From: Pseudomonas sp. LB-090624
GTDB lineage: Bacteria > Pseudomonadota > Gammaproteobacteria > Pseudomonadales > Pseudomonadaceae
Direction: 5' to 3'
DNA: 64,000 nt
Assembly (NCBI RefSeq): GCF_003205205.1
Contig: NZ_QJRL01000003.1
Location: 124,001-188,000, forward strand
Part shown: positions 11,445-20,241 of the stretch, in pieces
Layout: every line of letters begins with the position of its first letter
Numbering within the stretch: position 1 is the stretch's first letter
Position numbers and translations under genes: made by a program
Notes under the pieces: model-generated
Told to the model about the DNA's origin: nothing
The model's database searches: none
Seen by the model: the letters and a program-made list of their open reading frames with translations, nothing else

Positions 11445-11798
11445 CTAGACCAGCACCTGGCGGGTGGTGGCAATGAACTGGTGCACCAGTTGCTCGGCAG
11501 CAGGGTCGATCATCGGTTCTGGGCCACGGCCACGTGGGCAGGCCAGGCGCGGGGTAGTGCCAAACAGGCGGCAGATCATCGGCCGCTCCTCGTACACAGT
11601 GCACCCGTTGGGGCCCAGGTGCACGCAATCCAGGCGCTCCAGGGCGGCGTCCTGCTCGGCCTGGGACTTACGTGGCAGACGGGCCATTTCTTCCGCCGAG
11701 GTAGTGACCGGACCGCAACAGTCATGGCAGCCGGGTTCGCACTCGAATGAAGGGATGAGTTCGCGCAGGAAGTGGATCTTGTGGCGGTTGCAGGACAT
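11445..11798 (-). CDS. YkgJ family cysteine-cluster protein
   Basis: The 117-residue protein has eight conserved cysteines (C3, C20, C24, C27, C28, C58, C66, C76) plus C87, in the CxxxCxxCC ... CxxLxxxGCxxYxxRPxxCR pattern of the YkgJ/UPF0153 family. The family probably binds zinc or an iron-sulphur cluster; no reaction is established. It converges on lrp with only two bases between stop codons. The start MSCNRHK fits the family; 24 upstream codons lack similarity. Confidence 0.82.
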   Translation of the reverse strand: MSCNRHKIHFLRELIPSFECEPGCHDCCGPVTTSAEEMARLPRKSQAEQDAALERLDCVHLGPNGCTVYEERPMICRLFGTTPRLACPRGRGPEPMIDPAAEQLVHQFIATTRQVLV

Positions 11799-11841
11799 GG
11801 CTGAGTACAAAGTTGGAAACTGAGGTTGGATTATAGGGCCA

Positions 11842-11922
11842 ATCGCCGGCAAGCCAGCGCCCACAGCCACACCACTGGTCTCGGGGACTGCACAGACCCT
11901 GCAAGGCTGGGTTGCTGGCGAT
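11842..11922. repeat. Imperfect inverted repeat (REP-like pair)
   Basis: ATCGCCGGCAAGCCAGC at 11842-11858 is nearly the reverse complement of GCTGGGTTGCTGGCGAT at 11906-11922, separated by 47 bases. It lies between the divergent YkgJ and PuuB-like genes. Confidence 0.6.
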
Positions 11923-11993
11923 GAGGCCGGTTGCCCACCCTAAAGCCCCGGCTTATCCTCCTCCCCTCGCCCACCAGCCACAGGACCGATGCA

Positions 11994-13286
11994 ATGATCC
12001 ACAGCGCGCAGCACGCCGCCTCCTACTACGCCGCCAGCAGCGCGCCACACCCGGATCATTCGTTTCTGCAAGGCGAACACAGCGCCGACGTATGCATCGT
12101 CGGCGGTGGCTACTCAGGCCTTAACACTGCCATCGAACTGGCCGAGCGCGGCTTCTCAGTTGTCCTGCTGGAAGCGCGCAAGCTCGGCTGGGGCGCCAGT
12201 GGGCGCAATGGCGGGCAGCTGATTCGCGGTGTCGGCCATGGCCTGGAGCAGTTTCTACCGGTCATTGGCGAGGACGGCGTGCGCAGCATGAAGCTGATGG
12301 GCCTGGAGGCCGTGCAGATCGTCCGCGAGCGGGTTGAAAAGCACGCCATCGCCTGTGACCTGACCTGGGGCTACTGCGACCTTGCCAACAAACCCGCCGA
12401 ATTGCTGGGCTTTGCCGAAGACGCCGAAGCGCTGCGCAGCCTGGGCTATGCACATGAACTGCGCCTGGTCGGCAAGGACGATATCCACAGTGTGGTGGGT
12501 GCCGACTGCTATGTAGGGGGGCTGGTCGACATGGGCTCTGGGCATCTGCACCCGCTCAACCTGGCACTGGGCGAAGCCGCCGCAGCCGCCCGCCTGGGCG
12601 TCAAGTTGTTCGAGCAATCCGAAGTCACCCGCATCGACTATGGCACTGAAGTGCAGGTGCATACCGCCCAAGGCCGGGTGCGCGCCAAGACCTTGGTGCT
12701 GTGCTGCAACGCCTATCACAACAACCTCAACCGCGAACTGGGCGGCAAGGTGTTGCCAGCCGGCAGTTATATCATCGCCACCGAGCCGCTGGGTGAGGAG
12801 CGCGCCCGCAGGTTGCTGCCGCAGAACATGGCGGTGTGCGACCAGCGTGTGGCGCTGGACTACTACCGCCTGTCCGCCGACAACCGCCTGCTGTTCGGGG
12901 GTGCGTGCCATTACTCAGGGCGTGACCCGAGCGATATCGCCGCCTACATGCGGCCGAAGATGCTCAAGGTGTTCCCGGAGCTGGCCGACGTGCGTATCGA
13001 TTACCAGTGGGGCGGCATGATCGGCATCGGTGCCAACCGCCTGCCACAGGTCGGCCGACTGGCCAGCCAGCCGAACGTGTATTACGCCCAGGCCTATTCG
13101 GGCCATGGGCTCAACGCCACCCACTTGGCGGCGCGCCTGCTGGGCGAAGCCATCAGTGGCCAGGAGAGCGGGCGTTTCGACCTGTTCGCCAAGGTGCCGC
13201 ATATCACCTTCCCTGGCGGCCAGCACCTGCGCTCGCCGCTGCTGGCGTTGGGGATGCTCTGGCACAGACTCAAGGAATTGGTCTAG
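11994..13286 (+). CDS. puuB: FAD oxidoreductase, gamma-glutamylputrescine oxidase-like
   Basis: The 430-residue DAO-family flavoenzyme has an ADP-binding motif VCIVGGGYSGLNTAIELAE near residues 35-53, then LGWGASGRNGGQ, and a C-terminal FAD-contact block YAQAYSGHGLNATHLAARLLGEA. The N-terminus (SAQHAASYYAASS) and overall pattern match PuuB/OrdL oxidases, which oxidise gamma-glutamylputrescine to the aldehyde with H2O2. PuuA, PuuC and PuuD homologues elsewhere in the window support this. The start ATG has AGGA eight bases upstream. Other amines could be the true substrate. Confidence 0.82.
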   Translation: MIHSAQHAASYYAASSAPHPDHSFLQGEHSADVCIVGGGYSGLNTAIELAERGFSVVLLEARKLGWGASGRNGGQLIRGVGHGLEQFLPVIGEDGVRSMKLMGLEAVQIVRERVEKHAIACDLTWGYCDLANKPAELLGFAEDAEALRSLGYAHELRLVGKDDIHSVVGADCYVGGLVDMGSGHLHPLNLALGEAAAAARLGVKLFEQSEVTRIDYGTEVQVHTAQGRVRAKTLVLCCNAYHNNLNRELGGKVLPAGSYIIATEPLGEERARRLLPQNMAVCDQRVALDYYRLSADNRLLFGGACHYSGRDPSDIAAYMRPKMLKVFPELADVRIDYQWGGMIGIGANRLPQVGRLASQPNVYYAQAYSGHGLNATHLAARLLGEAISGQESGRFDLFAKVPHITFPGGQHLRSPLLALGMLWHRLKELV

Positions 13287-13298
13287 GGCCCTGTCCTG

Positions 13299-13529
13299 TC
13301 AGTCCCTCCAGAATGGTTTATGTCCCTCGATTCGGGCTTGCTCCCAGCTCAGCCCGACATCGCGTAACTCATCATCGGTCAACTGCAGCAGCGCCCTGCG
13401 GGTGTGCCAGCGATGCAGCATCAGCCCCCAACGCCCCAGCCCAGCCGGCGCATTGAAAACCCTGGCCTGCTGCCCGGCGTCCAGTTCCTTGGCCAACAGT
13501 TGCAAGCGCACATCGCTCATACCACCCAT
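13299..13529 (-). CDS. DUF1127 domain small protein
   Basis: The 76-residue protein ends in a DUF1127 (YjiS-like) motif: WHTRRALLQLTDDELRDVGLSWEQA, then KPFWRD. Such small basic proteins are common in proteobacteria; some have been linked to RNA turnover or phosphate and membrane stress, but the role here is unknown. The ATG chosen has GGAGG about eight bases upstream; a second ATG three codons later is possible. It is divergent from the MocR gene and shares its control region. Confidence 0.75.
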   Translation of the reverse strand: MGGMSDVRLQLLAKELDAGQQARVFNAPAGLGRWGLMLHRWHTRRALLQLTDDELRDVGLSWEQARIEGHKPFWRD

Positions 13530-13589
13530 CACTGCACCCTCCCGTTCAGTTGATACCGTGGGGAAAGCATGCGCGTCGGCAGCGCCGGC

Positions 13590-13657
13590 AATACAGATCC
13601 AATACAGCCTTATTATTCCCATACAGAATTGGCCGACGACCTACTGAATGCTGTATT
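13590..13657 (+). promoter_or_regulatory. ATACAG repeat array, candidate MocR operator
   Basis: Three direct copies, AATACAG at 13590-13596 and 13601-13607 and CATACAG at 13620-13626, are followed by an inverted copy, CTGTATT, at 13651-13657. They lie between the DUF1127 gene and the MocR gene. Direct plus inverted repeats are typical of MocR/GabR operators. Confidence 0.55.
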
Positions 13658-13707
13658 TTCACTTCAACTGTACCGGTCGCTGTCCCAAGGCAGCGTAGGA
13701 GTATGCC

Positions 13708-15138
13708 GTGACCCTGTACCTGAACCTCGCCGAACTGCTCGGCGCCCGCATCGAACAGGGCCTTTACCGCCCCGGCCAGCGCCTGCCGTCGGTGCGCGCC
13801 CTGAGCGTCGAGCACGGGGTCAGCCTGAGCACCGTGCAGCAGGCCTATCGCATGCTCGAAGACAGCGGCATGGTCTCGCCGCGGCCCAAGTCCGGCTATT
13901 TCGTCAGCGACCAACGGCAGTTGCCGGCACTACCCGCAGTCAGCCGCCCGGCCCAACGCCCGGTGGACATTTCGCAGTGGGAGCAGGTGCTGGAACTGGT
14001 ACGAAGCAACCCGCGCCAGGATGTGGTGCAGCTGGGTCGCGGCATGCCCGATATCGACAGCCCCACCCTCAAGCCACTGCTGCGCAGCCTCGCGCAGTTG
14101 AGCCGCCGGCAGGACATGCCTGGCCTGTACTACGACAACATCCACGGCAACCTGGCCCTGCGCGAACAGGTAGCACGGCTGATGCTCGATTCCGGCTGCC
14201 GCCTGGGCCCGGCCGACCTGGTGATCACCACCGGCTGCCATGAAGCGCTGTCGTGCAGCATCCGCGCAGTGTGCGAACCAGGCGATATCGTCGCAGTCGA
14301 CTCGCCCAGCTTCCACGGCGCCATGCAAACCCTCAAGGGGCTGGGCATGAAGGCGCTGGAAATCCCTACCGACCCGGTCACCGGCATCAGCCTGGAGGCA
14401 CTGGAGCTGGCCCTGGAGCAGTGGCCGATCAAGCTTGTCCAGATCACCCCCAGCTGCAACAACCCGCTCGGCTACATCATGCCCGAAGCCCGCAAGAAGG
14501 CCCTGCTGAGCCTGGCCCAGCGCTACGATGTGGCCATTCTGGAAGACGATGTGTACGGCGACCTGGCCTACACCTACCCGCGCCCGCGAACCCTCAAGTC
14601 GTTCGACGACGATGGCCGCGTGCTGCTCTGCAGTTCGTTCTCCAAGACCCTCGCCCCCGGCCTGCGGGTTGGCTGGGTGGCGCCCGGCCGCTACCTGGAA
14701 CGAGTACTGCACATGAAGTACATCAGCACCGGGAGCACGGCCAGCCAGCCGCAGCTGGCCATCGCCGACTTCATCGCTGGCGGGCACTACCAACCTCACG
14801 TACGGCGCATGCGCAGCCAGTATCAGCGTGGCCGCGACCTGATGAGCGACTGGGTAACCCGCTACTTCCCGGCGGGCACCCGGGTCAGCCGGCCGCAGGG
14901 CGGCTTCATGCTCTGGGTGGAATTACCCGAACATTTCGATACCCTGCGGCTGAACCGCGCTTTACTGGAGCAGGGCGTGCAGGTTGCCGTAGGCAGCATC
15001 TTCTCGGCTTCGGGCAAGTTTCGCCATTGCCTGCGCATGAACTTCGCCGCGCGGCCTACGCCGCAGATCGAAGCGGCCGTGCGCAAGGTAGGTGAAGCCG
15101 CCCTTCGTCTACTGGATGAAGAAAACGCCGACGCGTAA
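13708..15138 (+). CDS. MocR-family regulator (GntR DNA-binding plus aminotransferase domain)
   Basis: The 476-residue protein fuses a GntR winged helix (about 1-70, YRPGQRLPSVRALSVEHGVSLSTVQQAYRMLE) to a fold-type I aminotransferase domain (about 105-470). The PLP lysine is in SSFSKTLAPGLRVGW near residue 313, and the NPLGY and DDVYGDLAY motifs are present. MocR proteins use bound PLP to sense amino acids, amines or vitamin B6. The start is GTG with AGGAG six bases upstream. An ATACAG repeat array lies just upstream. The target may be itself, the divergent DUF1127 gene, or a distant gene. Confidence 0.88.
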   Translation: MTLYLNLAELLGARIEQGLYRPGQRLPSVRALSVEHGVSLSTVQQAYRMLEDSGMVSPRPKSGYFVSDQRQLPALPAVSRPAQRPVDISQWEQVLELVRSNPRQDVVQLGRGMPDIDSPTLKPLLRSLAQLSRRQDMPGLYYDNIHGNLALREQVARLMLDSGCRLGPADLVITTGCHEALSCSIRAVCEPGDIVAVDSPSFHGAMQTLKGLGMKALEIPTDPVTGISLEALELALEQWPIKLVQITPSCNNPLGYIMPEARKKALLSLAQRYDVAILEDDVYGDLAYTYPRPRTLKSFDDDGRVLLCSSFSKTLAPGLRVGWVAPGRYLERVLHMKYISTGSTASQPQLAIADFIAGGHYQPHVRRMRSQYQRGRDLMSDWVTRYFPAGTRVSRPQGGFMLWVELPEHFDTLRLNRALLEQGVQVAVGSIFSASGKFRHCLRMNFAARPTPQIEAAVRKVGEAALRLLDEENADA

Positions 15139-15198
15139 CTTTGCACCGCCCGCCACGGTCCAACCCCTAGAGCCCATGCTGCACAGGACGATCCACCC

Positions 15199-16749
15199 TT
15201 GAGACTCCAGCGAGCCTTGCCTTTGCTGCTGATGTTGCTCGGCCTAGCCGGCTGTGCCAGTGTCAGCATGCCCCGCGAAACCAGCCAGGCGCTGCCCGCC
15301 AACGACTCGGCCTTCGGCCGCTCGGTGCTGCGCCAGGCCGCCCCCTACGGCGGTCGTTCGGGTTTTCGCCTGTTGCCCAACAGCAACGAGGCATTTCGCG
15401 CCCGTGCCGAGCTGATCCGCAACGCGCAAGGCAGCATCGACCTGCAGTACTACATCGTCCACGACGGCCTCAGCACCCGTGCCCTGGTGCATGAACTGCT
15501 GCGCGCCGCCGACCGTGGGGTGCGCGTGCGTATCCTGCTCGACGACACCACCAGCGATGGTCTGGACACCATCATGGGAACGCTCGACGCCCACCCGAAT
15601 ATCCAGATCCGCGTGTTCAACCCGCTGCACCTGGGCCGCAGCACCGGCGTGACACGTGCCGTTGGCCGGCTTTTCAACCTGTCACGCCAGCACCGGCGCA
15701 TGCACAACAAGTTGTTCCTGGTGGACAACAGCATGGCCATCGTCGGCGGGCGCAACCTGGGTGACGAGTACTTCGATGCCGAGCCCAACCTCAACTTCAC
15801 CGACATCGACCTGCTGGGTGTTGGCCCGATTGCCGAACAGCTCGGGCACAGCTTCGACCAGTACTGGAACAGCGCCCTGGCCCGGCCGATCACCGACTTC
15901 CTCTGGCATGACCCGGACGCCAGTGACCTGCGCGCCAGCCGCCACCGCCTGGAGGTGTCGCTGGCCGAAGCCAGGACCCAGCGCAAGGCCCTGTACGATC
16001 GCCTGATGGCCTATCAGTCGCGGCCGCACCTGGATGTGTGGCGCAACGAGCTGATCTGGGCCCACGCCCAGGCGCTGTGGGATGCCCCGAGCAAGGTGCT
16101 GGCCGACGATGAGCCAGACCCGCAGTTGCTGCTGAGTCAGCAATTGGCGCCAGACTTGGCCAGTGTGAAGCTCGAGCTGATGCTGACCTCGGCCTACTTC
16201 GTGCCGGGTGAACCGGGGCTGCTGTACCTGACCGGCCGTGCCGACGCCGGGGTTTCGGTGAAGCTGCTTACCAATTCGCTGGAGGCGACCGACGTGCCTG
16301 CGGTACACGGCGGTTATGCGCCCTATCGCCGGGCCTTGCTTGAGCACGGTGTAGAGCTTTACGAGCTTCGCCGCCAACCCGGTGACCCCAGCGCGGGCCG
16401 CTTGAGCTTCCGTGGAAGCTCGGATTCGAGCCTGCACACCAAGGCGATCGTGTTCGACCGGCGCAAGACCTTTATCGGCTCGTTCAACTTTGACCCGCGC
16501 TCGGTGCTGTGGAACACCGAGGTCGGGGTGCTGGTGGACAGCCCGGAGCTGGCCGAGTACACCCGCGAACTGGCCCAGCAGGGTATGGCCCCAGCGTTGA
16601 GTTACCAGGTGAAGCTGATGGGCGACAAGCTGGTATGGGCGACCGAGGACAATGGCCAGCAGCATGTACTGACCTCTGAGCCGGGCGGGATGTGGCGCAG
16701 GTTCAACGCCTGGATCAGCAAGGCGGTTGGCCTGGAGAAGATGTTGTAG
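15199..16749 (+). CDS. Phospholipase D-family lipoprotein (cardiolipin synthase-like)
   Basis: The 516-residue protein begins with a lipoprotein signal peptide (LLMLLGLAGC, lipobox cysteine at about 20). It carries two complete HKD motifs: HNKLFLVDNSMAIVGGRN near residue 168 and HTKAIVFDRRKTFIGSFN near 414. This is the arrangement of PLD-superfamily phosphatidyl transferases related to ClsC/YmdC, here anchored to a membrane by lipid. The start is TTG; the ribosome site (AGGA about 12 bases upstream) is mediocre. Substrate could be phospholipid or another phosphodiester. Confidence 0.85.
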   Translation: MRLQRALPLLLMLLGLAGCASVSMPRETSQALPANDSAFGRSVLRQAAPYGGRSGFRLLPNSNEAFRARAELIRNAQGSIDLQYYIVHDGLSTRALVHELLRAADRGVRVRILLDDTTSDGLDTIMGTLDAHPNIQIRVFNPLHLGRSTGVTRAVGRLFNLSRQHRRMHNKLFLVDNSMAIVGGRNLGDEYFDAEPNLNFTDIDLLGVGPIAEQLGHSFDQYWNSALARPITDFLWHDPDASDLRASRHRLEVSLAEARTQRKALYDRLMAYQSRPHLDVWRNELIWAHAQALWDAPSKVLADDEPDPQLLLSQQLAPDLASVKLELMLTSAYFVPGEPGLLYLTGRADAGVSVKLLTNSLEATDVPAVHGGYAPYRRALLEHGVELYELRRQPGDPSAGRLSFRGSSDSSLHTKAIVFDRRKTFIGSFNFDPRSVLWNTEVGVLVDSPELAEYTRELAQQGMAPALSYQVKLMGDKLVWATEDNGQQHVLTSEPGGMWRRFNAWISKAVGLEKML

Positions 16750-16802
16750 CGGCATTTTCCGGGGGCATTCCACCTTTGTGGGGGCAGCCCTGCGCCGCGA
16801 TC

Positions 16803-16819
16803 GGGCCGCAAAGCGGCCC
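16803..16819. terminator. GC-rich hairpin between converging genes
   Basis: GGGCCGC, a three-base AAA loop and GCGGCCC form a short perfect stem between the converging PLD and MFS genes. No T-run follows on either strand, so intrinsic termination is uncertain. Confidence 0.4.
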
Positions 16820-16827
16820 CAGAATCT

Positions 16828-17967
16828 TCAGGCAGACACTGCCTCGAAAGCCCCACGCCGCTGGGTCAGCACCACCAATCCTGCAGCACCTGCGGCCATC
16901 AGCAGCAGCAACGCATGCCCGCTGATCCACTGGCTCCCCGCCCCCGCCAGCAATGGCCCAAGCAGGCAACCAATGCCCCAGAGCTGCGCCACATGGGCGT
17001 TGGCCCGCACCAGCTCGTCATCACGGTAGCGCTCGCCAATCAGCACCAGCGACAGCGTGAACAGGCCGCCGGCACTGGCCCCGAACAATACCCACAACGG
17101 CCAGATCAGCGGCGTGTGCAGCAACAGCGGAATCGCCAGGCTGGACACCAGCAAGGTCACCGCACAACCGGTGAACAGCGCGCGTCGCGACATGCGGTCA
17201 GCCAGCGCGCCAATGGGCAGCTGCAGCACCGCGTCGCCGACCACCACGGTACTGACCATGAACAGGGCGATTTCAGTGGTAAAGCCTTGCTGCAGACAAT
17301 AGACCGGCAACAAGGTCAGGATCATCGCCTCGAATGAGGCAAACAGGGCAATGGCCCAGGCAATGACTGGCAAACGCCGGCAAAAGCCGAAAAGGTCGCC
17401 GAAACTGACGCTGCAGGCTTCGGTACTCGGCGCGCCGCCACGCCCCAGCAGCGCCAGCGGCGCAAGCAGCAACAGGCCGGTTGCGGCCCAGAAGCCGAAG
17501 TCGTCGCTGGAGCCGAGGAAGCCCAGCACCAGCGGCCCTGCCAGCTGGCTCAAGGCGTAGCTGCTGCCATACAGCGCCACCAGTCGGCCGCGCCATTGCT
17601 CGACCACTAGTTGGTTGATCCAGCTTTCGCCAAGGATGAACACCACAGTCAGGGACATGCCGATCATCAGCCGCAGCAGCAGCCACAAGGGATAGCTGGG
17701 CAGGAGTGCGACCAGGCCGATCGACAACGCCCCGCCCCACAGGCATATGCGCATGGCCGAAGGCACACCGACCCAGCCGGCCAGGCGGCTGGCCAAGCTG
17801 GCTCCGGCCAGAACGCCCAGGGCTGGCATCGCCGCCATCACGCCGATGGCGAAGCTGCCATAGCCCCAGGCCTCCAGGCGCAGGGATACCAGTGGCATGC
17901 TCACACCCAGCGCCAGGCCCACACTCAGCACCGAGGCCAGTACGGCGAAATAGGTACCCCAACGCAT
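16828..17967 (-). CDS. MFS transporter
   Basis: The 379-residue protein is almost entirely hydrophobic, with about 12 predicted membrane segments. It has family features such as GMSLTVVFILGESWIN and, in the central loop, GALADRMSRRALF (the motif-A region). It resembles YcaD/UMF-type transporters of unknown substrate. The start MRWGTYFAVLASVLS has GGGAGG five bases upstream. It is preceded by a large inverted repeat and converges on the PLD gene. Confidence 0.82.
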   Translation of the reverse strand: MRWGTYFAVLASVLSVGLALGVSMPLVSLRLEAWGYGSFAIGVMAAMPALGVLAGASLASRLAGWVGVPSAMRICLWGGALSIGLVALLPSYPLWLLLRLMIGMSLTVVFILGESWINQLVVEQWRGRLVALYGSSYALSQLAGPLVLGFLGSSDDFGFWAATGLLLLAPLALLGRGGAPSTEACSVSFGDLFGFCRRLPVIAWAIALFASFEAMILTLLPVYCLQQGFTTEIALFMVSTVVVGDAVLQLPIGALADRMSRRALFTGCAVTLLVSSLAIPLLLHTPLIWPLWVLFGASAGGLFTLSLVLIGERYRDDELVRANAHVAQLWGIGCLLGPLLAGAGSQWISGHALLLLMAAGAAGLVVLTQRRGAFEAVSA

Positions 17968-17995
17968 TGCAGCCTCCCAGGCAGGTTTTTCCAGG

Positions 17996-18085
17996 CCCAT
18001 TCGCGGGACAAGCCCGCTCCCACAGGTCCCCTTGGCTGTTCAAAGGCAGCGGTACCTGTGGGAGCGGGCTTGTCCCGCGAATGGG
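17996..18085. repeat. Perfect inverted repeat, 32-bp arms, REP pair
   Basis: The arms at 17996-18027 and 18054-18085 are exact reverse complements around a 26-base loop. Each arm holds the core TTCGCGGGACAAGCCCGC followed by TCCCACAGG. It lies between the aldehyde dehydrogenase and the MFS gene. A further small hairpin, GGGCCGCAAAGCGGCCC, abuts it. Confidence 0.88.
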
Positions 18086-18108
18086 CCGCAAAGCGGCCCC
18101 TGCTGGAA

Positions 18109-19602
18109 TTACAGCTTGATCCAGGTCGCCTTCAGCTCAGTGTACTTCTCGAGTGCGTGCAGCGACTTGTCACGGCCGTTGCCCGACTGCTTGAAGCCGC
18201 CGAACGGCGCGGTCATGTCACCACCGTCGTACTGGTTGACCCAGACGCTGCCTGCGCGCACGGCACGGGCGGTCTTGTGGGCCTTGGAAATGTCCGAAGT
18301 CCAGATACCAGCCGCCAGGCCATAGGGCGTGTCGTTGGCTATGGCCACAGCTTCTTCGGCAGTGTCGAAGGCGATGACCGACAGCACTGGGCCGAAGATC
18401 TCTTCCTGAGCGATGCGCATGGCGTTGGTCACGCCGTCGAAGATGGTCGGCTCGACGTAGGTGCCGCCGGTTTCTTCCAGGGTACGCTTGCCGCCAGCCA
18501 GCAGCTTGGCGCCGTCCTTGTGACCTGCTTCGATGTACGACAGCACGGTGTTCATCTGCTGGGTATCGACCAAGGCACCGACAGTGGTCTGTGGGTCCAG
18601 CGGGTTGCCTGGTTTCCAGCCTTTCAGGGCCTCTACCACCATCGGCAGGAACTTGTCCTTGATCGAACGCTCGACCAGCAGGCGGGAACCTGCGGTGCAC
18701 ACTTCGCCCTGGTTGAAGGCAATGGCGCTGGCAGCAGCCTCAGCGGCAGCTTGCAGGTCTGGGGCGTCGGCGAAGACGATGTTCGGGCTCTTGCCGCCGG
18801 CTTCCAGCCAGATGCGTTTCATGTTCGACTCGCCCGCGTAAACCATCAGCTGCTTGGCGATCTTGGTCGAACCGGTGAACACCAAGGTGTCCACGTCCAT
18901 GTGCAGGGCCAGGGCCTTGCCGACGGTGTGGCCGTAGCCTGGCAGCACGTTCAGCACGCCAGCCGGGATACCGGCTTCGATCGCCAGCTGGGCAATGCGA
19001 ATGGCTGTCAGCGGCGATTTTTCGGACGGCTTGAGCACGACCGAGTTACCGGTGGCCAATGCAGGGCCGAGCTTCCAGCAGGCCATCAGCAGCGGGAAGT
19101 TCCAAGGTACGATGGCGCCGACCACACCTACCGGCTCGCGGGTAACCAGGCCAAGCTGGTCATGCGGGGTCGGGGCAACTTCGTCGTAGACCTTGTCGAT
19201 GGCTTCGGCAGTCCAGTGAATGGCTTGGGCCGCACCTGGGATGTCGATGCTGGAGGAGTCGCCAATCGGCTTGCCCATGTCCAGCGTTTCCAGCAGCGCC
19301 AGCTCTTCGACGTTCTTGCGCAGCAGGTCGGCGAAGCGGATCAGCTTGGCCTTGCGCTTGGCCGGGGCCAGCTGCGACCAGACGCCGGAATTGAAGGTGG
19401 CACGGGCGTTTTCTACAGCGCGGTTGGCATCGGCCAGGTCGCAGCTGGCAACCTTGGCCAGGAAGCGTCCGTCGACCGGGCTCAGGCACTCGAAGGTTTC
19501 ACCGGATACGGCATCGGTGTATTCGCCGTTGATGAAGGCACGGCCTTCGATCTTCAGTTGCTGGGCACGTTGTTCCCAGTCCGCACGGGTCAGGGTGGTC
19601 AT
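18109..19602 (-). CDS. puuC: Aldehyde dehydrogenase, PuuC-like
   Basis: The 497-residue NAD(P)-dependent aldehyde dehydrogenase has VFTGSTKIAKQL (cofactor loop), WLEAGGKSPNIV with the general-base Glu, the catalytic Cys in NQGEVCTAGSRLLVE (about residue 300), and GPVLSVIAFD near the C-terminus. The length and N-terminus (DWEQRAQQLKIEGRAFINGEY) match PuuC, gamma-glutamyl-gamma-aminobutyraldehyde dehydrogenase (E. coli, 495). In Pseudomonas such enzymes also act on other aminoaldehydes. The start has GAGGAGG eight bases upstream. A small cupin gene is divergent from it. Confidence 0.87.
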   Translation of the reverse strand: MTTLTRADWEQRAQQLKIEGRAFINGEYTDAVSGETFECLSPVDGRFLAKVASCDLADANRAVENARATFNSGVWSQLAPAKRKAKLIRFADLLRKNVEELALLETLDMGKPIGDSSSIDIPGAAQAIHWTAEAIDKVYDEVAPTPHDQLGLVTREPVGVVGAIVPWNFPLLMACWKLGPALATGNSVVLKPSEKSPLTAIRIAQLAIEAGIPAGVLNVLPGYGHTVGKALALHMDVDTLVFTGSTKIAKQLMVYAGESNMKRIWLEAGGKSPNIVFADAPDLQAAAEAAASAIAFNQGEVCTAGSRLLVERSIKDKFLPMVVEALKGWKPGNPLDPQTTVGALVDTQQMNTVLSYIEAGHKDGAKLLAGGKRTLEETGGTYVEPTIFDGVTNAMRIAQEEIFGPVLSVIAFDTAEEAVAIANDTPYGLAAGIWTSDISKAHKTARAVRAGSVWVNQYDGGDMTAPFGGFKQSGNGRDKSLHALEKYTELKATWIKL

Positions 19603-19798
19603 ACGAAACTCCTCCTCTTGTTTAGGTGCAACGCCGCACTGAGGACTCACAGGCGTTGTCAGAATTCTGGCCGGGCGACGACCGCACACTGGCAAGCGAT
19701 ACCCTAAACCAGCCCGTATAAACTATCAATATATTTGACACGAAAGGCCTAAAAGCCTACTGATGTTCATTTTATTAAACAAAAACAGGAGCCGCACC

Positions 19799-20158
19799 AT
19801 GAGCATCGACAGCATCATCGACTTCGCACAGGTCATCACCGAAGCCGAACGTTACCGCCCGGCCGCGGAGAAAATCCTCAAGGGTGAGCCCGACCAGGCC
19901 GTCTACAACCATTACACCAGCCCATGCGGGCAGTTTGCAGCTGGCGTCTGGGAAGGTGAGGTGGGGCAGTGGACGGTGAGCTACACCGAGCATGAATACT
20001 GCGAGATCGTTCAGGGCGTTTCGGTGCTGCGCGACCAGGACGGCGGCGCGAAAACCCTGCGTGCCGGCGATCGGTTCGTCATCCCCGCCGGCTTCAAGGG
20101 CACCTGGGAGGTGCTGGAGCCGTGCCGCAAGATCTACGTGATGTTCGAGCAGAAGTAA
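19799..20158 (+). CDS. Small cupin protein (DUF861/EutQ-like)
   Basis: The 119-residue protein is a single cupin barrel (about 45-117) with YTEHEYCEIVQGVSVL and GDRFVIPAGFKGTWEVLEPCRKIYVMFE, typical of the cupin_3/DUF861 group. These proteins may bind small metabolites or a metal; no reaction is known here. AGGAG lies seven bases before the chosen ATG; the frame is open 12 codons upstream without similarity. Divergence from the PuuC-like gene suggests a link to amine or aldehyde catabolism, which is inference. Confidence 0.78.
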   Translation: MSIDSIIDFAQVITEAERYRPAAEKILKGEPDQAVYNHYTSPCGQFAAGVWEGEVGQWTVSYTEHEYCEIVQGVSVLRDQDGGAKTLRAGDRFVIPAGFKGTWEVLEPCRKIYVMFEQK

Positions 20159-20241
20159 CTATGTAGCGCAGGGATGTTACAGGCATGCGTGAGGATGACC
20201 CTGCCCGTTTCGGGCCATTCAGCCTCACAAGGAAAATCAGC

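Noticed and set aside
17611..19707. A long open frame (about 698 codons) on the plus strand opposite the MFS and aldehyde dehydrogenase genes
   Set aside because: It is antisense to two well-conserved genes, its product is low-complexity (Gln, His, Gly, Ala rich) and resembles nothing. GC-rich third positions commonly open such frames.
19690..19710. TGGCAAGCGATACCC as a sigma-54 promoter for the PuuC-like gene or its neighbour
   Set aside because: The -24 element is present, but there is no GC at the -12 position with correct spacing.
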